A stretch of 64,000 nt of DNA from Sphingomonadales bacterium (lineage in GTDB: Bacteria; Pseudomonadota; Alphaproteobacteria; Sphingomonadales; Sphingomonadaceae), in NCBI GenBank assembly GCA_014763545.1, contig JACXVD010000006.1, forward strand, positions 1 to 64,000, in the 5' to 3' direction. Shown piece by piece: positions 48,520 through 59,341 of the stretch; position 1 is the stretch's first letter; the number at the start of each line of letters is the position of its first letter. Made by a program: the position numbers and the translations under genes. The notes beneath the pieces are model-generated. The model was not told the origin of the DNA. It made no database searches and saw only the letters and a program-made list of their open reading frames with translations.

Positions 48520-49133
48520 AGCTGGACCCCCTTGCCGACTTCGGGCTGCGTATTGACGGTCGCCTCTTCCGGGCGGCGGGCGACCTGGCGCGAGATGACC
48601 TGGCCGCGCGTGTCGCCGCGCTGGCGATGCGTCAGCACGATCGCGCCGATCATTGCGACCAGCAGGATGATCCCCGCACTTTCGAACAGGAACAGGTACT
48701 TGCTGTAGAGCAGCGCACCGATCGCCTTGATATTGCTCGCACCCACCGCTGCCGCGGCGGTGCCATCGGGCGTGCCCAGTTGCATGCCTCCCGCCTTGTA
48801 GGCACCCAGCCCCATGACCATTTCGGCCAGCAAGACCAGCGCGATGGCGAGCCCGAGGGGGAAATTCTTGACGAAGCCCGCGCGCAGTTCGGCGAAGTCG
48901 ATGTCGAGCATCATCACGACGAACAGGAACAGCACAGCAACCGCGCCGACATAGACGATGACCAGCAGCATCGCGATAAATTCGGCGCCCACCAGCACCA
49001 TCAGCCCGGCAGCGTTGAAGAAGGCCACGATCAGCCACAGCACAGAATGCACCGGGTTGCGGCTCATGATCACCATCACCGCGCTGGCGATGACCAGCGA
49101 GGCGAAAATGTAGAATGCGAGGGTCTGAATCAT
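48516..49133 (-). CDS. nuoJ: NADH-quinone oxidoreductase subunit J
   Basis: 205 residues, five TM helices, with [19 protein letters not shown] in the third. It carries the pi-bulge region near the quinone site. Hydrophilic C-terminal tail. Confidence 0.94.
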   Translation of the reverse strand: MIQTLAFYIFASLVIASAVMVIMSRNPVHSVLWLIVAFFNAAGLMVLVGAEFIAMLLVIVYVGAVAVLFLFVVMMLDIDFAELRAGFVKNFPLGLAIALVLLAEMVMGLGAYKAGGMQLGTPDGTAAAAVGASNIKAIGALLYSKYLFLFESAGIILLVAMIGAIVLTHRQRGDTRGQVISRQVARRPEEATVNTQPEVGKGVQL

Positions 49134-49145
49134 GGTCGCGGCCCC

Positions 49146-49631
49146 CTACCGATACGGCGCATCGGCTTCAAGGTTCGCGGCAATCGCCCGCTCCCACTTG
49201 TCCCCGTTGGCCAGCAGTTTCGCCTTGTCGTAGAGCAGTTCCTCGCGCGTTTCGGTCGCATATTCGAAGTTCGGCCCTTCGACGATCGCATCCACCGGGC
49301 AAGCTTCCTGGCAGAAGCCGCAATAGATGCACTTGGTCATGTCGATGTCGTAGCGCGTGGTGCGGCGGCTGCCGTCCTCGCGCGGTTCGCTCTCGATGGT
49401 GATCGCCTGTGCCGGGCACACCGCCTCGCACAGCTTGCACGCGATGCAGCGCTCTTCGCCGTTGGGATAACGACGCAGCGCATGTTCACCCCGGAAGCGT
49501 GGGGATAGCGGGTTCTTCTCGAACGGATAGTTGATCGTCGCCTTGGGCTTGAAGAAATACTTCAAGGTCAGCGCATGCGCCTTGAGGAATTCCCACAAGG
49601 TGTAGGACTTGATGAGTTGGGCGACGCTCAT
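49146..49631 (-). CDS. nuoI: NADH-quinone oxidoreductase subunit I
   Basis: 161 residues. Two ferredoxin motifs, [12 protein letters not shown] and [16 protein letters not shown], bind clusters N6a and N6b; all eight Cys are present. Overlaps nuoH by 4 bases. Confidence 0.96.
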   Translation of the reverse strand: MSVAQLIKSYTLWEFLKAHALTLKYFFKPKATINYPFEKNPLSPRFRGEHALRRYPNGEERCIACKLCEAVCPAQAITIESEPREDGSRRTTRYDIDMTKCIYCGFCQEACPVDAIVEGPNFEYATETREELLYDKAKLLANGDKWERAIAANLEADAPYR

Positions 49632-50680
49632 GCGGCGACTCCGTAACGGGTAAACATCAGCCAGCCAGACACCAGCACGACGAAGATCAGGCTCAGGGGC
49701 AGGAATATCTTCCAGCCCAGCCGCATCAGCTGGTCATAGCGGAAGCGCGGCACGGTCGCCTTCACCCAGGCGAAGATGAAGAAGAAGACGAAGGTCTTGA
49801 GCAGCAGCCAGACCACGCCGGGCACGAGGTACAGCGGCGCCCAGTCCACCGGGGGCAGCCAGCCGCCCCAGAACAGCACCGCGTTGAGCGTGCACATCAA
49901 CAGCACGTTGGCATATTCGCCGAGCCAGTAGAGCGCGAAGGCCATCGAGGAGTATTCGGTCTGGTAACCGGCCACCAGCTCGCTCTCCGCCTCGGTCAAG
50001 TCAAACGGGGTGCGCGCGGTCTCGGCCATGCTCGAGATCAGGAACAGCACCCACATCGGGAACAGCAGGGGGATGAAGGCGAAGCCGTTGAGCACACCGA
50101 ACAGCGCGCCCTGCTGCGCCTTGACGATCTCGTTCATGTTGAACGTGCCCGCCCACAGCACCACGCAGATCAGGATGAATCCGATCGAGACCTCGTAGGA
50201 AATCATCTGCGCCGCGGCGCGCATGGCGGAGAAGAACGGATATTTCGAGTTCGACGCCCAGCCCGCCATCACCACGCCGTAAACGCCGAGGCTGCTGATC
50301 GCGAGGACATAAAGCAGGCCGACATTGATATCCGCCAGCACCGCGCCCGAATTGAACGGGATCACCGCCCAGGCCATCAGCGCGACGGTGAAGGTGATGA
50401 TCGGCGCGATCAGGAAGATGCCCTTGTTCGCCGCCGAGGGGATGATCGTTTCCTGCAGCATGACCTTGAGGCCATCGGCGAAGCTCTGCAGCAGGCCGAA
50501 GGGGCCGACCACGTTGGGCCCGCGCCGCAGCGCGAAAGCCGCCCACATGCGACGCTCGGCATAGATCACCATCGCCACCGCCAGCATCAGCGGCAGCGCG
50601 ATCAGCAGGATTCCGGCAACGGTGGCGATGCCCCAGGCCCATTCGTAGGGCAGGCCCCAGGATTGGAAGAATTCGGTCAT
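49628..50680 (-). CDS. nuoH: NADH-quinone oxidoreductase subunit H
   Basis: 350 residues, eight TM helices. Quinone-chamber loops [21 protein letters not shown] and [20 protein letters not shown] are intact. Joins the hydrophilic arm to the membrane arm. Confidence 0.96.
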   Translation of the reverse strand: MTEFFQSWGLPYEWAWGIATVAGILLIALPLMLAVAMVIYAERRMWAAFALRRGPNVVGPFGLLQSFADGLKVMLQETIIPSAANKGIFLIAPIITFTVALMAWAVIPFNSGAVLADINVGLLYVLAISSLGVYGVVMAGWASNSKYPFFSAMRAAAQMISYEVSIGFILICVVLWAGTFNMNEIVKAQQGALFGVLNGFAFIPLLFPMWVLFLISSMAETARTPFDLTEAESELVAGYQTEYSSMAFALYWLGEYANVLLMCTLNAVLFWGGWLPPVDWAPLYLVPGVVWLLLKTFVFFFIFAWVKATVPRFRYDQLMRLGWKIFLPLSLIFVVLVSGWLMFTRYGVAA

Positions 50681-52686
50681 TCCGCAGCCTCCCGCACGTC
50701 ATCGCCGTGGAGCAGTTCGGCGCTGCATTCCTGCATCACCACGCTCGCCCGCGCGATCGGGTTGGTGAGGTAGAAGTCCTTGATCGGATAGGCTTCGATC
50801 ATGCCTTCCACCTTGGCCTTGGCGTCTGCCTTAGGCAGCGCGCCGTAATCCGCGAGGCCTTCCACACCCAGCGCGGGCACGGCGGCGATCATCGCAGCCT
50901 GGAGCTGTTCGAAACTATCGAAGCCGACCGACACGCCCAGCGCATCGGCCAGCGCGCGCAGGATCGTCCAGTCCTCGCGTGCGTCACCCGGCGCGAACAC
51001 GGCCTTCTCGGCGAATTGCACCCGGCCTTCGGTGTTGACGTAGGTGCCGTCCTTCTCGCTGAAAGCGGCGGCTGGCAGGATAATATCCGCCGCATGCGCG
51101 CCCTTGTCGCCGTGATGGCCGATATAGACCTTCAAACTGTCCGCAAACTGGCTGAAATCGACCTCGTCGGCGCCGAGGAACAGCACAACCTTGGGCTTGG
51201 CCGCGGCGATGTCGGCAATGCCGCCTTGCTGCGCATAGCCGAGCATCAACCCGCCCATCCGCGCAGCGGAGAAGTGCAGGACATTGAAGCCGTTCCAGCC
51301 GTCCTTCACGATCTTCAGCTTTTCGGCCAGCGCCAGCGCGGGCGCCAACGCACCCTTGGCCAGCGCCGCGCCACCCACGATGATCGCGGGGCGTTCGGCG
51401 CTCTTGAAGGCTTCGGCTACATCCTTCGGCAGCTTGCCCAGCACCGAGAGATCGTTGCCGAGGAAGGTCGCCGGATAGGTCGGGTCGAATTCCGGGCCGA
51501 CGAAGAAGATCTTCGCGCCGTTCTTCCATGCCTTGCGCAAGCGCACATTGACCAGCGGCGCTTCCCAGCGGACATGGCTGCCCACCACTAGCACCGCGTC
51601 CGCCGTTTCGATCCCGGCCAGCGTCGAGTTGAAATTCACCGCCGCGAGGTTCGAGACGTCATAGTCCATCCCGGTCTGACGACCTTCGAGCAAGTCGGAC
51701 CCCAGCGCGCCGAGCAGCGCCTTGGCGGCGTACATCGTCTCGCAATCGACCATGTCGCCAGCGATCGCGGCGATGGAGTTTCCGGGCTTGGCGGCCGCGA
51801 TGGCTTCGAATGCATCGGCCCAATCGGCCTCTGCCAGCTTGCCTGCCTTGCGGATCCACACCTTGTCGAGCCGGCGGCGGGTCAGCCCGTCGACCATGTA
51901 GCGGCCCTTGTCGCTCAGCCACTCTTCATTGACGTCGTCATTGATGCGGGGCAGCGCGCGCAGCACTTCGCGCCCGCGGCTGTCGAGCCGGATATTGGCG
52001 CCGACCGCATCGGACACGTCGATGCTGAGCGTTTTCTTCAGCTCCCACGGGCGCGCTTCGAACGCATAGGGGCGGCTGGTGAGCGCACCGACCGGGCACA
52101 GGTCGATCACATTGGCACTCAGTTCGTGCTTGGCGGCCTGTTCGAGATAGGTCGTGATCTGCATATTCTCGCCGCGATAGAGCGCGCCGATTTCGTCCAC
52201 GCCGGCGATTTCTTCGGAGAAGCGCACGCAGCGGGTGCAGTGGATGCAGCGGGTCATCACCGTCTTGATCAGCGGGCCCATGTATTTCTCGGTCACCGCG
52301 CGCTTGTTCTCGTGATAGCGCGAGCCGCCGCGGCCATAGGCGACCGACTGGTCCTGCAAATCGCATTCGCCGCCCTGGTCGCAGATCGGGCAATCGAGCG
52401 GGTGGTTGATGAGCAGGAACTCCATCACCCCTTCGCGAGCCTTCTTGACCATTTCGCTGTCGGTGCGGATTTCCTGCCCTTCGGCGGCGGGCAGCGCGCA
52501 GCTTGCCTGCGGCTTGGGCGGCCCGGGCTTCACCTCCACCAGGCACATGCGGCAATTGCCCGCAATCGACAGGCGTTCGTGATAGCAGAAACGCGGGATT
52601 TCCTTGCCCGCAAGCTCGCACGCCTGGAGCACGGTGGCGCCAGCCGGAACTTCGATTTCAACGCCGTCTACGGTGAGTTTGGGCAT
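50677..52686 (-). CDS. nuoG: NADH-quinone oxidoreductase subunit G
   Basis: 669 residues. N-terminal 2Fe-2S ligands in CYHERLSIAGNCRMC...C (N1b), the His/Cys set HPLDCPICDQGGEC (N5) and CIHCTRC...CPVGAL (N4) are all present. The molybdopterin-like domain follows. No N7 cysteine set is seen, as is common. The Cys content makes the loss in NuoF stand out. Confidence 0.95.
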   Translation of the reverse strand: MPKLTVDGVEIEVPAGATVLQACELAGKEIPRFCYHERLSIAGNCRMCLVEVKPGPPKPQASCALPAAEGQEIRTDSEMVKKAREGVMEFLLINHPLDCPICDQGGECDLQDQSVAYGRGGSRYHENKRAVTEKYMGPLIKTVMTRCIHCTRCVRFSEEIAGVDEIGALYRGENMQITTYLEQAAKHELSANVIDLCPVGALTSRPYAFEARPWELKKTLSIDVSDAVGANIRLDSRGREVLRALPRINDDVNEEWLSDKGRYMVDGLTRRRLDKVWIRKAGKLAEADWADAFEAIAAAKPGNSIAAIAGDMVDCETMYAAKALLGALGSDLLEGRQTGMDYDVSNLAAVNFNSTLAGIETADAVLVVGSHVRWEAPLVNVRLRKAWKNGAKIFFVGPEFDPTYPATFLGNDLSVLGKLPKDVAEAFKSAERPAIIVGGAALAKGALAPALALAEKLKIVKDGWNGFNVLHFSAARMGGLMLGYAQQGGIADIAAAKPKVVLFLGADEVDFSQFADSLKVYIGHHGDKGAHAADIILPAAAFSEKDGTYVNTEGRVQFAEKAVFAPGDAREDWTILRALADALGVSVGFDSFEQLQAAMIAAVPALGVEGLADYGALPKADAKAKVEGMIEAYPIKDFYLTNPIARASVVMQECSAELLHGDDVREAAE

Positions 52687-52690
52687 GGTG

Positions 52691-53290
52691 TCAGGCCTTG
52701 CTCTCGTTCTGCTTGGCTATGCGATAGGCGGCCAGCGCGATGATCGCGCGCAGGCCAAGCTTGCTTACCCTCAGCTGTTGACCGTCCGCGACGCAGGCAG
52801 GCAATCCCTGCGCGTAATCCATTATCAACGCGTCAGCTTCCTTGCTCTCCGGAGCGCTGAATAGCAGCTCGCTGGTTTGTGCGGGATGGCTCAGCACCAT
52901 GCACAGGGCGGTGTATTCAAGCGAGTTCCGCGCCAGGAGCGCCGGGTCGGATGGCTTCAACACACCGGTCAACTGGTCTTGCTTCAGATCGTTGCGCAGC
53001 AGCACTTCGGCCAGCGAACCGGCAAGCAGAATCCCGGAAATTTTCATGCGGGTTCCAAGGCAACGGTCGTGTCCCTTGGCAAGCCGGGTCAATGCTTCCG
53101 AGTAGGTTGCATCATCATAACCCTCGCCAAGCGCCTTCTCAGCGCCGCTGCGGGTATATCCCACAACGCATTGGGCGAAGCGATACATGTAATCAATATC
53201 ATAACGGTCGGGCTGCTCCTTCGCCGTCGCGGCGGCAGGTGTTGCCAGGCCGAGCGCCAAAACCAAAAGGAGGCATAACCGGCACATCAT
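52691..53290 (-). CDS. Exported protein of unknown function inside the nuo operon
   Basis: 199 residues from the ATG overlapping the nuoF stop. A signal peptide ([21 protein letters not shown]) predicts a periplasmic protein. The mature part is helical with four Cys (in [27 protein letters not shown]), suggesting disulfides. No family recognised. It lies between nuoF and nuoG in the same direction. Confidence 0.65.
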   Translation of the reverse strand: MMCRLCLLLVLALGLATPAAATAKEQPDRYDIDYMYRFAQCVVGYTRSGAEKALGEGYDDATYSEALTRLAKGHDRCLGTRMKISGILLAGSLAEVLLRNDLKQDQLTGVLKPSDPALLARNSLEYTALCMVLSHPAQTSELLFSAPESKEADALIMDYAQGLPACVADGQQLRVSKLGLRAIIALAAYRIAKQNESKA

Positions 53291-54402
53291 TCTGCCGCCT
53301 CCCGCACATTCTCGACAATCCGGCGTTCCAGCTCGGGGCGGAAGTGCCGGATCAGGCCCTGGATCGGCCAGGCTGCTGCATCGCCCAGCAGGCGGCTGAT
53401 CGCACGGACGACGTCGGTCGACTTGTCCATCACGATGACGGCGGCGGTGCCAAGGCCGGAGCCGAGTTCTCGCAACCCGTCGAAATCCATCGGCGCGTCC
53501 ATGATCTGCTCGGCCGGGACCAGCGGCACCGACGAGCCGCCGGGGATCACGGCGAGGAGGTTGTCCCACCCGCCGGTGATGCCGCCGCAATGCTTCTCGA
53601 TCAGTTCGCGGAAGGGAATGCTCATGCTTTCCTCGACCACGCAGGGCTTGTCGACATGCCCGCTGATCTGGAACAGCTTGGTGCCCTTGTTGTTGTCACG
53701 CCCGAACGAGCTGAACCAGCCCGCGCCGCGCCGCATGATCGTGGGTGCAACCGCGATGGACTCGACATTGTTCACCGTGGTCGGGCAGCCGTAGAGGCCC
53801 GCACCTGCCGGGAACGGCGGCTTGAGCCGGGGCTGGCCCTTCTTGCCTTCGAGGCTCTCGATCATCGCGGTTTCTTCGCCGCAGATGTATGCGCCCGCGC
53901 CGCGGTGGACGAATACGTCGAAATCGTAACCCGAACCGCAGGCGTTCTTGCCGATCAGCCCGGCGTCATAGGCTTCCTGCACCGCAGCGGAAAGCGTTTC
54001 CGCCTCACGGATATATTCACCGCGGATGTAGATATAGGCGGCGCGCGCGCGCATCGCGAAACCGGCGACCAGCGCGCCTTCGATCAGCTTGTGCGGATCG
54101 TGGCGGATGATTTCGCGGTCCTTGCACGAACCCGGTTCGGATTCGTCGGCATTGATGACGAGGAAGGACGGGCGACCATCCTTGCTCTCCTTGGGCATGA
54201 AGCTCCACTTCATGCCGGTCGGGAAACCGGCCCCGCCGCGCCCGCGCAGGCCGGAATTCTTGATCTCGTCAATGATCGCATCCTGCCCTTTGGACAGGAT
54301 CGCCTTGGTATCGTCCCAATCGCCACGCTTGCGCGCGGCATCGAGATTCCACGGCTGGAAACCGTAGAGATTGGTGAAGATGCGATCCTTATCGGCGAGC
54401 AT
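53287..54402 (-). CDS. nuoF: NADH-quinone oxidoreductase subunit F lacking the N3 cluster segment
   Basis: 371 residues against about 430 for the family. The FMN and NADH sites are intact ([39 protein letters not shown]), and the N- and C-termini are normal ([22 protein letters not shown]). Between RAISRL and GDAAAW, at Leu338-Leu339 (53386-53391), about 60 residues are missing. That segment normally holds CGxCxPC and the later Cys that bind 4Fe-4S cluster N3; no CxxCxxC motif is left anywhere in the protein. The loss is in frame. Without N3 electrons should not pass from FMN to NuoG. It could be a true deletion, a strain mutation or an assembly collapse. Confidence 0.9.
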   Translation of the reverse strand: MLADKDRIFTNLYGFQPWNLDAARKRGDWDDTKAILSKGQDAIIDEIKNSGLRGRGGAGFPTGMKWSFMPKESKDGRPSFLVINADESEPGSCKDREIIRHDPHKLIEGALVAGFAMRARAAYIYIRGEYIREAETLSAAVQEAYDAGLIGKNACGSGYDFDVFVHRGAGAYICGEETAMIESLEGKKGQPRLKPPFPAGAGLYGCPTTVNNVESIAVAPTIMRRGAGWFSSFGRDNNKGTKLFQISGHVDKPCVVEESMSIPFRELIEKHCGGITGGWDNLLAVIPGGSSVPLVPAEQIMDAPMDFDGLRELGSGLGTAAVIVMDKSTDVVRAISRLLGDAAAWPIQGLIRHFRPELERRIVENVREAAE

Positions 54403-54653
54403 CAGCTTGCATCCCTGTTAGAATTCAGCGCGGCGCTGCGCCTCTCGCCGCGCAGCACCTGGCGATAGACATAGGCCCAGGCGACACCCATCAGGATCGC
54501 GCCAGGCACGAGGCCGAGCCATTCGGCCTGACCGAGCCAGCGATCCTGCGATACGCGGATGATCAGCGCGAACACCGGGATGAAGGTCACGCCCCAGATC
54601 AACCCGGTGCGCAGCGGGTGTTCTTCGAGACTGTCGAACCCGACCATTACCAC
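54402..54653 (-). CDS. Small membrane protein inside the nuo operon
   Basis: 83 residues. Two TM helices (about 15-36 and 45-65) and a basic tail. No family recognised. It overlaps both neighbours: its ATG lies in the end of nuoE and its stop overlaps the nuoF start. Confidence 0.65.
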   Translation of the reverse strand: MVMVGFDSLEEHPLRTGLIWGVTFIPVFALIIRVSQDRWLGQAEWLGLVPGAILMGVAWAYVYRQVLRGERRSAALNSNRDAS

Positions 54654-55315
54654 TCCCCCCGGTAATCGTGGTTCTCGCTCACCATGTCCTTGAGCGTGCT
54701 CGGCCCGCCGCTCGGCTCGCTGGTGTGGCGACCGGGCTCCTGCGTGCCCGCCTTGGGCGTTTCACCCTTGGCCAGCGCATCGAGCACGGCGTCGAGCCGT
54801 TCGGGTGTCAGATCTTCGTAATTGTCGTCGTTGATCTGGACCATCGGCGCGGTGGCGCAATTGCCCATGCATTCGACTTCGGTCAGCGTCCACATGCCGT
54901 CGTCGGTGGTGTGGCCCACACTCATCCCGCGCGCCTTGCAGGCCGACATGATCGCATCGCTGCCACGCAGCATACAGGGCGTAGTGCCGCAGACCTGCAC
55001 GTGGAATTTGCCCACGGGGACAAGGTTGTACATGAAATAGAAGGTCGCAACCTCAACCACGCGGATGATCGGCATGTCGAGATAGCGCGCGACATATTCC
55101 ATCACCGGCAGCGGCAGCCAGCCCTGCGTGTTCGTTTCTTCGCCGACCTGCCGCTGGGCATAGTCGAGCAGCGCCATGACCGCGCTCTTCTGGCGGCCTT
55201 CGGGATATTGCGCGATCGCCTTGTCGGCCTTCGCCTTCCAAGCGGGCGAAAACTCGAACGCATCCCAGCGGGCGCGCAGTTCGGGCGTGTCGGCGGCGAG
55301 ATGACGATCAGCCAT
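54647..55315 (-). CDS. nuoE: NADH-quinone oxidoreductase subunit E
   Basis: 222 residues. 2Fe-2S cluster N1a ligands in CGTTPCMLRG and CMGNCATAP. Thioredoxin-like fold; a Gly/Pro/Thr-rich tail follows the fold. Confidence 0.95.
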   Translation of the reverse strand: MADRHLAADTPELRARWDAFEFSPAWKAKADKAIAQYPEGRQKSAVMALLDYAQRQVGEETNTQGWLPLPVMEYVARYLDMPIIRVVEVATFYFMYNLVPVGKFHVQVCGTTPCMLRGSDAIMSACKARGMSVGHTTDDGMWTLTEVECMGNCATAPMVQINDDNYEDLTPERLDAVLDALAKGETPKAGTQEPGRHTSEPSGGPSTLKDMVSENHDYRGEW

Positions 55316-56529
55316 TAGCGGTCACACTCCCCGAACACGACATCGATAGCTCCGAGAATAGCGGTTGCGTCGGGCAGCATGTGGCCCTTCGACATGAAAT
55401 CCATCGCCTGCAGGTGCGAGAACGCGGTCGGGCGGATCTTGCAGCGGTAAGGTTTGTTCGACCCGTCGCTCACCAGGTAGACGCCGAATTCGCCCTTGGG
55501 GCTTTCGGTGGCGACGTAAACCACGCCGGCGGGCACGTGGAAACCCTCGGTGTAGAGCTTGAAGTGATGGATCAGGCTTTCCATCGAGCTCTTCATTTCG
55601 CCGCGCTTGGGCGGAGAAACCTTGCGATCGGTGCTGGCAATCGGCCCCTCGGGCATTTCAGCCAGGCACTGTTTCATGATGCGGGCCGATTGGCGCACTT
55701 CCTCGACACGGACCATGAACCGGTCGTAGCAGTCCGAGCGGGTGCCGACCGGAATGTCGAACTCCATCCGGTCATAGACGTCGTAAGGCTGGCTCTTGCG
55801 GATATCCCACGGAATGCCGGCGGCGCGGATCATCGGGCCGGAGAAGCCCCAGGCCAGCGCATCTTCCTTGTTCACATGCGCAATATCCACATTGCGCTGC
55901 TTGAAGATGCGGTTGTCGATGACGAGGCTCATCGCATCCTCGAACAGCCGCGGCAGGCGGGTGTCGAGCCAGTCGGCGATGTCGGTCAGCAGCTTGAGCG
56001 GCACATCCTGGTGCACGCCGCCGGGGCGGAACCACGCGCTGTGCATCCGCGCGCCCGATGCCCGCTCGAAGAAATTCATGCAGTCTTCGCGCACTTCGAA
56101 CACCAGCAGGTTCGGCGTCATCGCGCCGACGTCCATCATGTGGCTGCCGAGGTTGAGCATGTGGTTCGAAATGCGGGTCAGTTCCGCAAACAGGACGCGC
56201 AGATACTGCGCGCGAAGCGGCACTTCGAGGTTGAGCAGCTTCTCGATCGCCAGGACGTAGGAATATTCCATCCCCAGCGGCGAGCAGTAATCGAGCCGGT
56301 CGAAATAGGGCAGCGCCTGCAGGTAGGTCTTATGCTCGATCAGCTTTTCGGTGCCGCGATGCAGCAGGCCGACATGCGGATCGATCCGTTCGATGATCTC
56401 GCCGTCAAGTTCCATCACCATGCGCAGCACGCCGTGCGCCGCGGGGTGCTGCGGACCGAAGTTGATCGTGTAGTTGCTGATCACTTCGTCACCGGTGGTC
56501 GGCGATTGTTCGAGTTCGAATGTGCTCAT
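55315..56529 (-). CDS. nuoD: NADH-quinone oxidoreductase subunit D
   Basis: 404 residues from ATG 56529. [11 protein letters not shown] at the quinone site and the Asp/Tyr region of the 49-kDa subunit are present. Start chosen for the 4-base overlap with the upstream gene. Forms the quinone pocket with NuoB and NuoH. Confidence 0.95.
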   Translation of the reverse strand: MSTFELEQSPTTGDEVISNYTINFGPQHPAAHGVLRMVMELDGEIIERIDPHVGLLHRGTEKLIEHKTYLQALPYFDRLDYCSPLGMEYSYVLAIEKLLNLEVPLRAQYLRVLFAELTRISNHMLNLGSHMMDVGAMTPNLLVFEVREDCMNFFERASGARMHSAWFRPGGVHQDVPLKLLTDIADWLDTRLPRLFEDAMSLVIDNRIFKQRNVDIAHVNKEDALAWGFSGPMIRAAGIPWDIRKSQPYDVYDRMEFDIPVGTRSDCYDRFMVRVEEVRQSARIMKQCLAEMPEGPIASTDRKVSPPKRGEMKSSMESLIHHFKLYTEGFHVPAGVVYVATESPKGEFGVYLVSDGSNKPYRCKIRPTAFSHLQAMDFMSKGHMLPDATAILGAIDVVFGECDR

Positions 56530-57098
56530 GACTGGCAAGTCCACGTACCGTTGGGGTAGCGGCGCTCGCCCGCGCCGCTGGTAATGACGAGATCGGCGCC
56601 CCAGCGCTTGATGCGGCCGGTGACCTGCGGCAGCCCGGGCTTGCGCAGCACTTCGACCGAATATTCGCCGTCGCGTACAGTGGGACCGGATTCGATCACC
56701 TGCATCCCGCCGAGGTCGGCGCCGGGCATCACCCGCTCGCGCCCGTCGAGCACCAGCACGGCCTTGCCCTTGTCATCGGTGCTGGCAGGGGCACCGGCGA
56801 TGAAGACGACCTTGCCGCCTTGGGCAAACTGGCAGCCGCCATCGACCTTGCCGAGCATCATCGCCGCGCTGGTTGGCACCGCAGCAAGCTCGGCCGGCGG
56901 CAGCGCCGTGCCCGTGGGCGCCGCACCATTGCCGGGCGTCGGCATTTCGGCGCGCTTGATCGAGGCGGAAAATTGTTCGGCCGTCTTGGCAGGCGGCGGC
57001 GCATCGGCTTCCTGCTTCGGGGTACACTGGCATCCCGAAACCAGGCCGAGCGCGGCGATCGGCGCAAGGCGGACATAGGGGCGGATGGCTGGCGTCAC
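56526..57098 (-). CDS. Lipoprotein of unknown function inside the nuo operon
   Basis: 190 residues. Lipobox LVSGC (Cys23) after a hydrophobic helix; Pro/Ala-rich linker; C-terminal beta-rich domain ending [10 protein letters not shown]. No family recognised. Overlaps nuoC and nuoD by 4 bases each, so it is tightly coupled to Complex I expression. Confidence 0.65.
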   Translation of the reverse strand: MTPAIRPYVRLAPIAALGLVSGCQCTPKQEADAPPPAKTAEQFSASIKRAEMPTPGNGAAPTGTALPPAELAAVPTSAAMMLGKVDGGCQFAQGGKVVFIAGAPASTDDKGKAVLVLDGRERVMPGADLGGMQVIESGPTVRDGEYSVEVLRKPGLPQVTGRIKRWGADLVITSGAGERRYPNGTWTCQS

Positions 57099-57835
57099 GC
57101 CTTGTCGCCCTTCCCGGCATCGGGCTTCTCGCCCGTCTTCTCCTCGGTCGTCTTGGCCGCGACCGCATCGGTCTTGGCACCGGCGCCGGTATCTTTGGGG
57201 CTGTCGGTGGTCTTGGGCGTGGCGGCCTTCTCGTCACCGGGCAGAACGTATTCGGCCCCTTCCCACGGGCTCATGAAATCGAACTGGCGCAGATCCTGCG
57301 CAAGCTCGACCGGTTCGTAAACCACGCGCTTTTCCTCTTCGGAGTAGCGCAGCTCCACATAGCCGGTGAGCGGGAAGTCCTTGCGGAACGGGTGCCCTTC
57401 GAAGCCATAGTCCGTCAGGATGCGGCGCAGGTCGGGATTGCCAGCGAAGATCACGCCGTAGAGGTCGAACACCTCGCGTTCGAGCCAGCCGGCATTGGGC
57501 CACAACGTGGTGACCGTGGGAACCGGTGTGCTTTCCGCCGCGCTCACCTTGGCCAGAAGGCGGTGGTTCTTCGTCACCGACAGCAGCATGTAGACGACTT
57601 CGAATCGCTCGGCCCGGTCGGGATAGTCGACCCCGGCGATTTCCATCAGCTGCTGGTATTCGTGTTCGTCACGCAGCAGGCGCAGCGCATCTTCGATCCG
57701 GTCGCGTGCGATCGTGAGCACGATCTCGCCATGCGCCTCTTTCGAGGCAACGAGCATATCGCCCAGTGCTGCCGAAAGCGTGTCGATAACACCTTCGTTG
57801 CTCGCGAATTTCGGGGCGGAATGGACCACGCTCAT
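57095..57835 (-). CDS. nuoC: NADH-quinone oxidoreductase subunit C with charged tail
   Basis: 246 residues from ATG 57835. The 30-kDa subunit signature EREVFDLYGVIFAGNPDLRR followed by HPFRKDFPL is intact. The last about 45 residues are a Lys/Thr/Ala/Asp-rich low-complexity tail not found in the core family. Confidence 0.93.
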   Translation of the reverse strand: MSVVHSAPKFASNEGVIDTLSAALGDMLVASKEAHGEIVLTIARDRIEDALRLLRDEHEYQQLMEIAGVDYPDRAERFEVVYMLLSVTKNHRLLAKVSAAESTPVPTVTTLWPNAGWLEREVFDLYGVIFAGNPDLRRILTDYGFEGHPFRKDFPLTGYVELRYSEEEKRVVYEPVELAQDLRQFDFMSPWEGAEYVLPGDEKAATPKTTDSPKDTGAGAKTDAVAAKTTEEKTGEKPDAGKGDKA

Positions 57836-58401
57836 TCGGTGATCTCCAGCGAATTGAAATAACGGTCGATCTTGGGCTGGAACGTGCTGCAATCGTCGAA
57901 CCGGGCAAAATAGCTCAACGTCACCAGCGTATCACCATGGCGCACGACCTGCTTCCAGCGGCACATGCCATCTTCGCGGTTGCTGGTGCGGAACGCGCGA
58001 TCACCCTTGAAGGTCAGCTGTTCGATTTTGCCCTTCTTCGCATCGTTCTTGACCTGCGTGTCGAAGAAATGGTCGGCCCCGGTGGCGCCGGTATCGTACC
58101 AGGCGCGCAGGACCAGAGCCCCACCCCGTGCGGCGACATCACTGCAGGCAAGGACGGTGGCCGATTTCGCGTAGGGCGACTTGCCGTCTTCCATCGGCGC
58201 ATCGGCAAAGCTCATCTCACTGAACTTGCAGGGCATATCGAGCGAGAGATTGCCTGTCACCGTATCGACATGGGCGAAACCTTCGCCGTCGAGCGTGCCT
58301 GCATTGGTCTGATGCGTCACGACCTCGCCATCTGCGGCTTGTGCAGGACCGGCGAGAGCGAGTGCCAGAACAGCGAGCGGGATATGTTTCATCGCCGCCA
58401 T
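57832..58401 (-). CDS. Exported protein of unknown function inside the nuo operon
   Basis: 189 residues from ATG 58401 (GTG 58404 is also possible). A signal peptide ends near AQAADGE. The mature part is beta-rich with four Cys (in DMPCKF, LACSD, GMCRW, DDCST), likely two disulfides. No family recognised. Lies between nuoB and nuoC with overlaps. Confidence 0.65.
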   Translation of the reverse strand: MAAMKHIPLAVLALALAGPAQAADGEVVTHQTNAGTLDGEGFAHVDTVTGNLSLDMPCKFSEMSFADAPMEDGKSPYAKSATVLACSDVAARGGALVLRAWYDTGATGADHFFDTQVKNDAKKGKIEQLTFKGDRAFRTSNREDGMCRWKQVVRHGDTLVTLSYFARFDDCSTFQPKIDRYFNSLEITE

Positions 58402-58964
58402 CACCGCTCGACCGTCCCTTCGCGGCGGATCTTGCGCTGCAATTGCATCACCCCATACATCAGCGCCTCTGCCGTCGGCGGGCAGCCGGGGATGTAGATG
58501 TCGACCGGCACGATCCGGTCGCAACCGCGCACCACCGAATAGCTGTAATGGTAATAGCCGCCGCCATTTGCACAGCTGCCCATCGAGATGACGTATTTCG
58601 GCTCCGACATCTGGTCGTAAACCTTGCGCAGCGCAGGCGCCATCTTGTTGCACAGCGTGCCCGCCACGATCATCACGTCGCTCTGCCGCGGGCTGGCGCG
58701 CGGAGCAAAGCCGAAGCGCTCGAGATCGTAACGCGGCATGTTGGCGTGGATCATCTCCACCGCGCAGCAGGCAAGGCCGAAGGTCATCCACCACAGCGAG
58801 CCGGTGCGCGCCCAATGGAACAGCTCTTCCGTGCTTGTCAGCAGGAAACCCTTATCGCTGACTTCGCCCGACAGCGCGTTGAAATAATCCTGGTCCGGCG
58901 CGCGGGTTTCCCCGGCGACAGCGGCTTCGCGGGCCGCGACGGACTGGCTTTCGCTCACTCCCAT
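58401..58964 (-). CDS. nuoB: NADH-quinone oxidoreductase subunit B
   Basis: 187 residues. Cluster N2 ligands in [17 protein letters not shown] and GCPPTAEAL. Start at ATG 58964; GTG 58958 overlapping nuoA is an alternative. Last cluster before quinone. Confidence 0.95.
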   Translation of the reverse strand: MGVSESQSVAAREAAVAGETRAPDQDYFNALSGEVSDKGFLLTSTEELFHWARTGSLWWMTFGLACCAVEMIHANMPRYDLERFGFAPRASPRQSDVMIVAGTLCNKMAPALRKVYDQMSEPKYVISMGSCANGGGYYHYSYSVVRGCDRIVPVDIYIPGCPPTAEALMYGVMQLQRKIRREGTVER

Positions 58965-59341
58965 TCCAGCGCCCCTTTCTTCCAGGCATAGGCAAGGCCG
59001 ATGGCAAGTTCGAACAGGAACACCATCATGGTGATCCAGCCCGGCCATCCGGTCATGTCGAGGCTGACCGCCCACGGGAACAGGAAGGCCGCTTCGAGGT
59101 CGAACACGATAAACAGGATCGCCACGAGGTAGAAGCGCACATCGAACTGGCTGCGGGGATCTTCGAAGGCGGGGAACCCGCATTCATACTCGCTGAGCTT
59201 TTCCGCATCGGGCTTGTGCGTGCCGGTCAGCCGGGCAACCCCCATCGGGAGGAAGACGAAGGCCGCCGACAGGGCAAGCGCGATGACTAAAAAGATCAGG
59301 ATCGGGAGATACTGGCTTAGGTCGACCACAAGCGATTCCAT
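58955..59341 (-). CDS. nuoA: NADH-quinone oxidoreductase subunit A
   Basis: 128 residues from ATG 59341, the usual length. Three TM helices; loop [23 protein letters not shown] partly near the quinone site. First gene of the nuo operon; no strong promoter could be picked out in the 189 bases upstream. Confidence 0.94.
   Translation of the reverse strand: MESLVVDLSQYLPILIFLVIALALSAAFVFLPMGVARLTGTHKPDAEKLSEYECGFPAFEDPRSQFDVRFYLVAILFIVFDLEAAFLFPWAVSLDMTGWPGWITMMVFLFELAIGLAYAWKKGALEWE

Noticed and set aside
53287-54402. A frameshift as the cause of the short NuoF
   Set aside because: The sequence on both sides is in the same frame and joins cleanly at Leu-Leu; an in-frame deletion explains it better.
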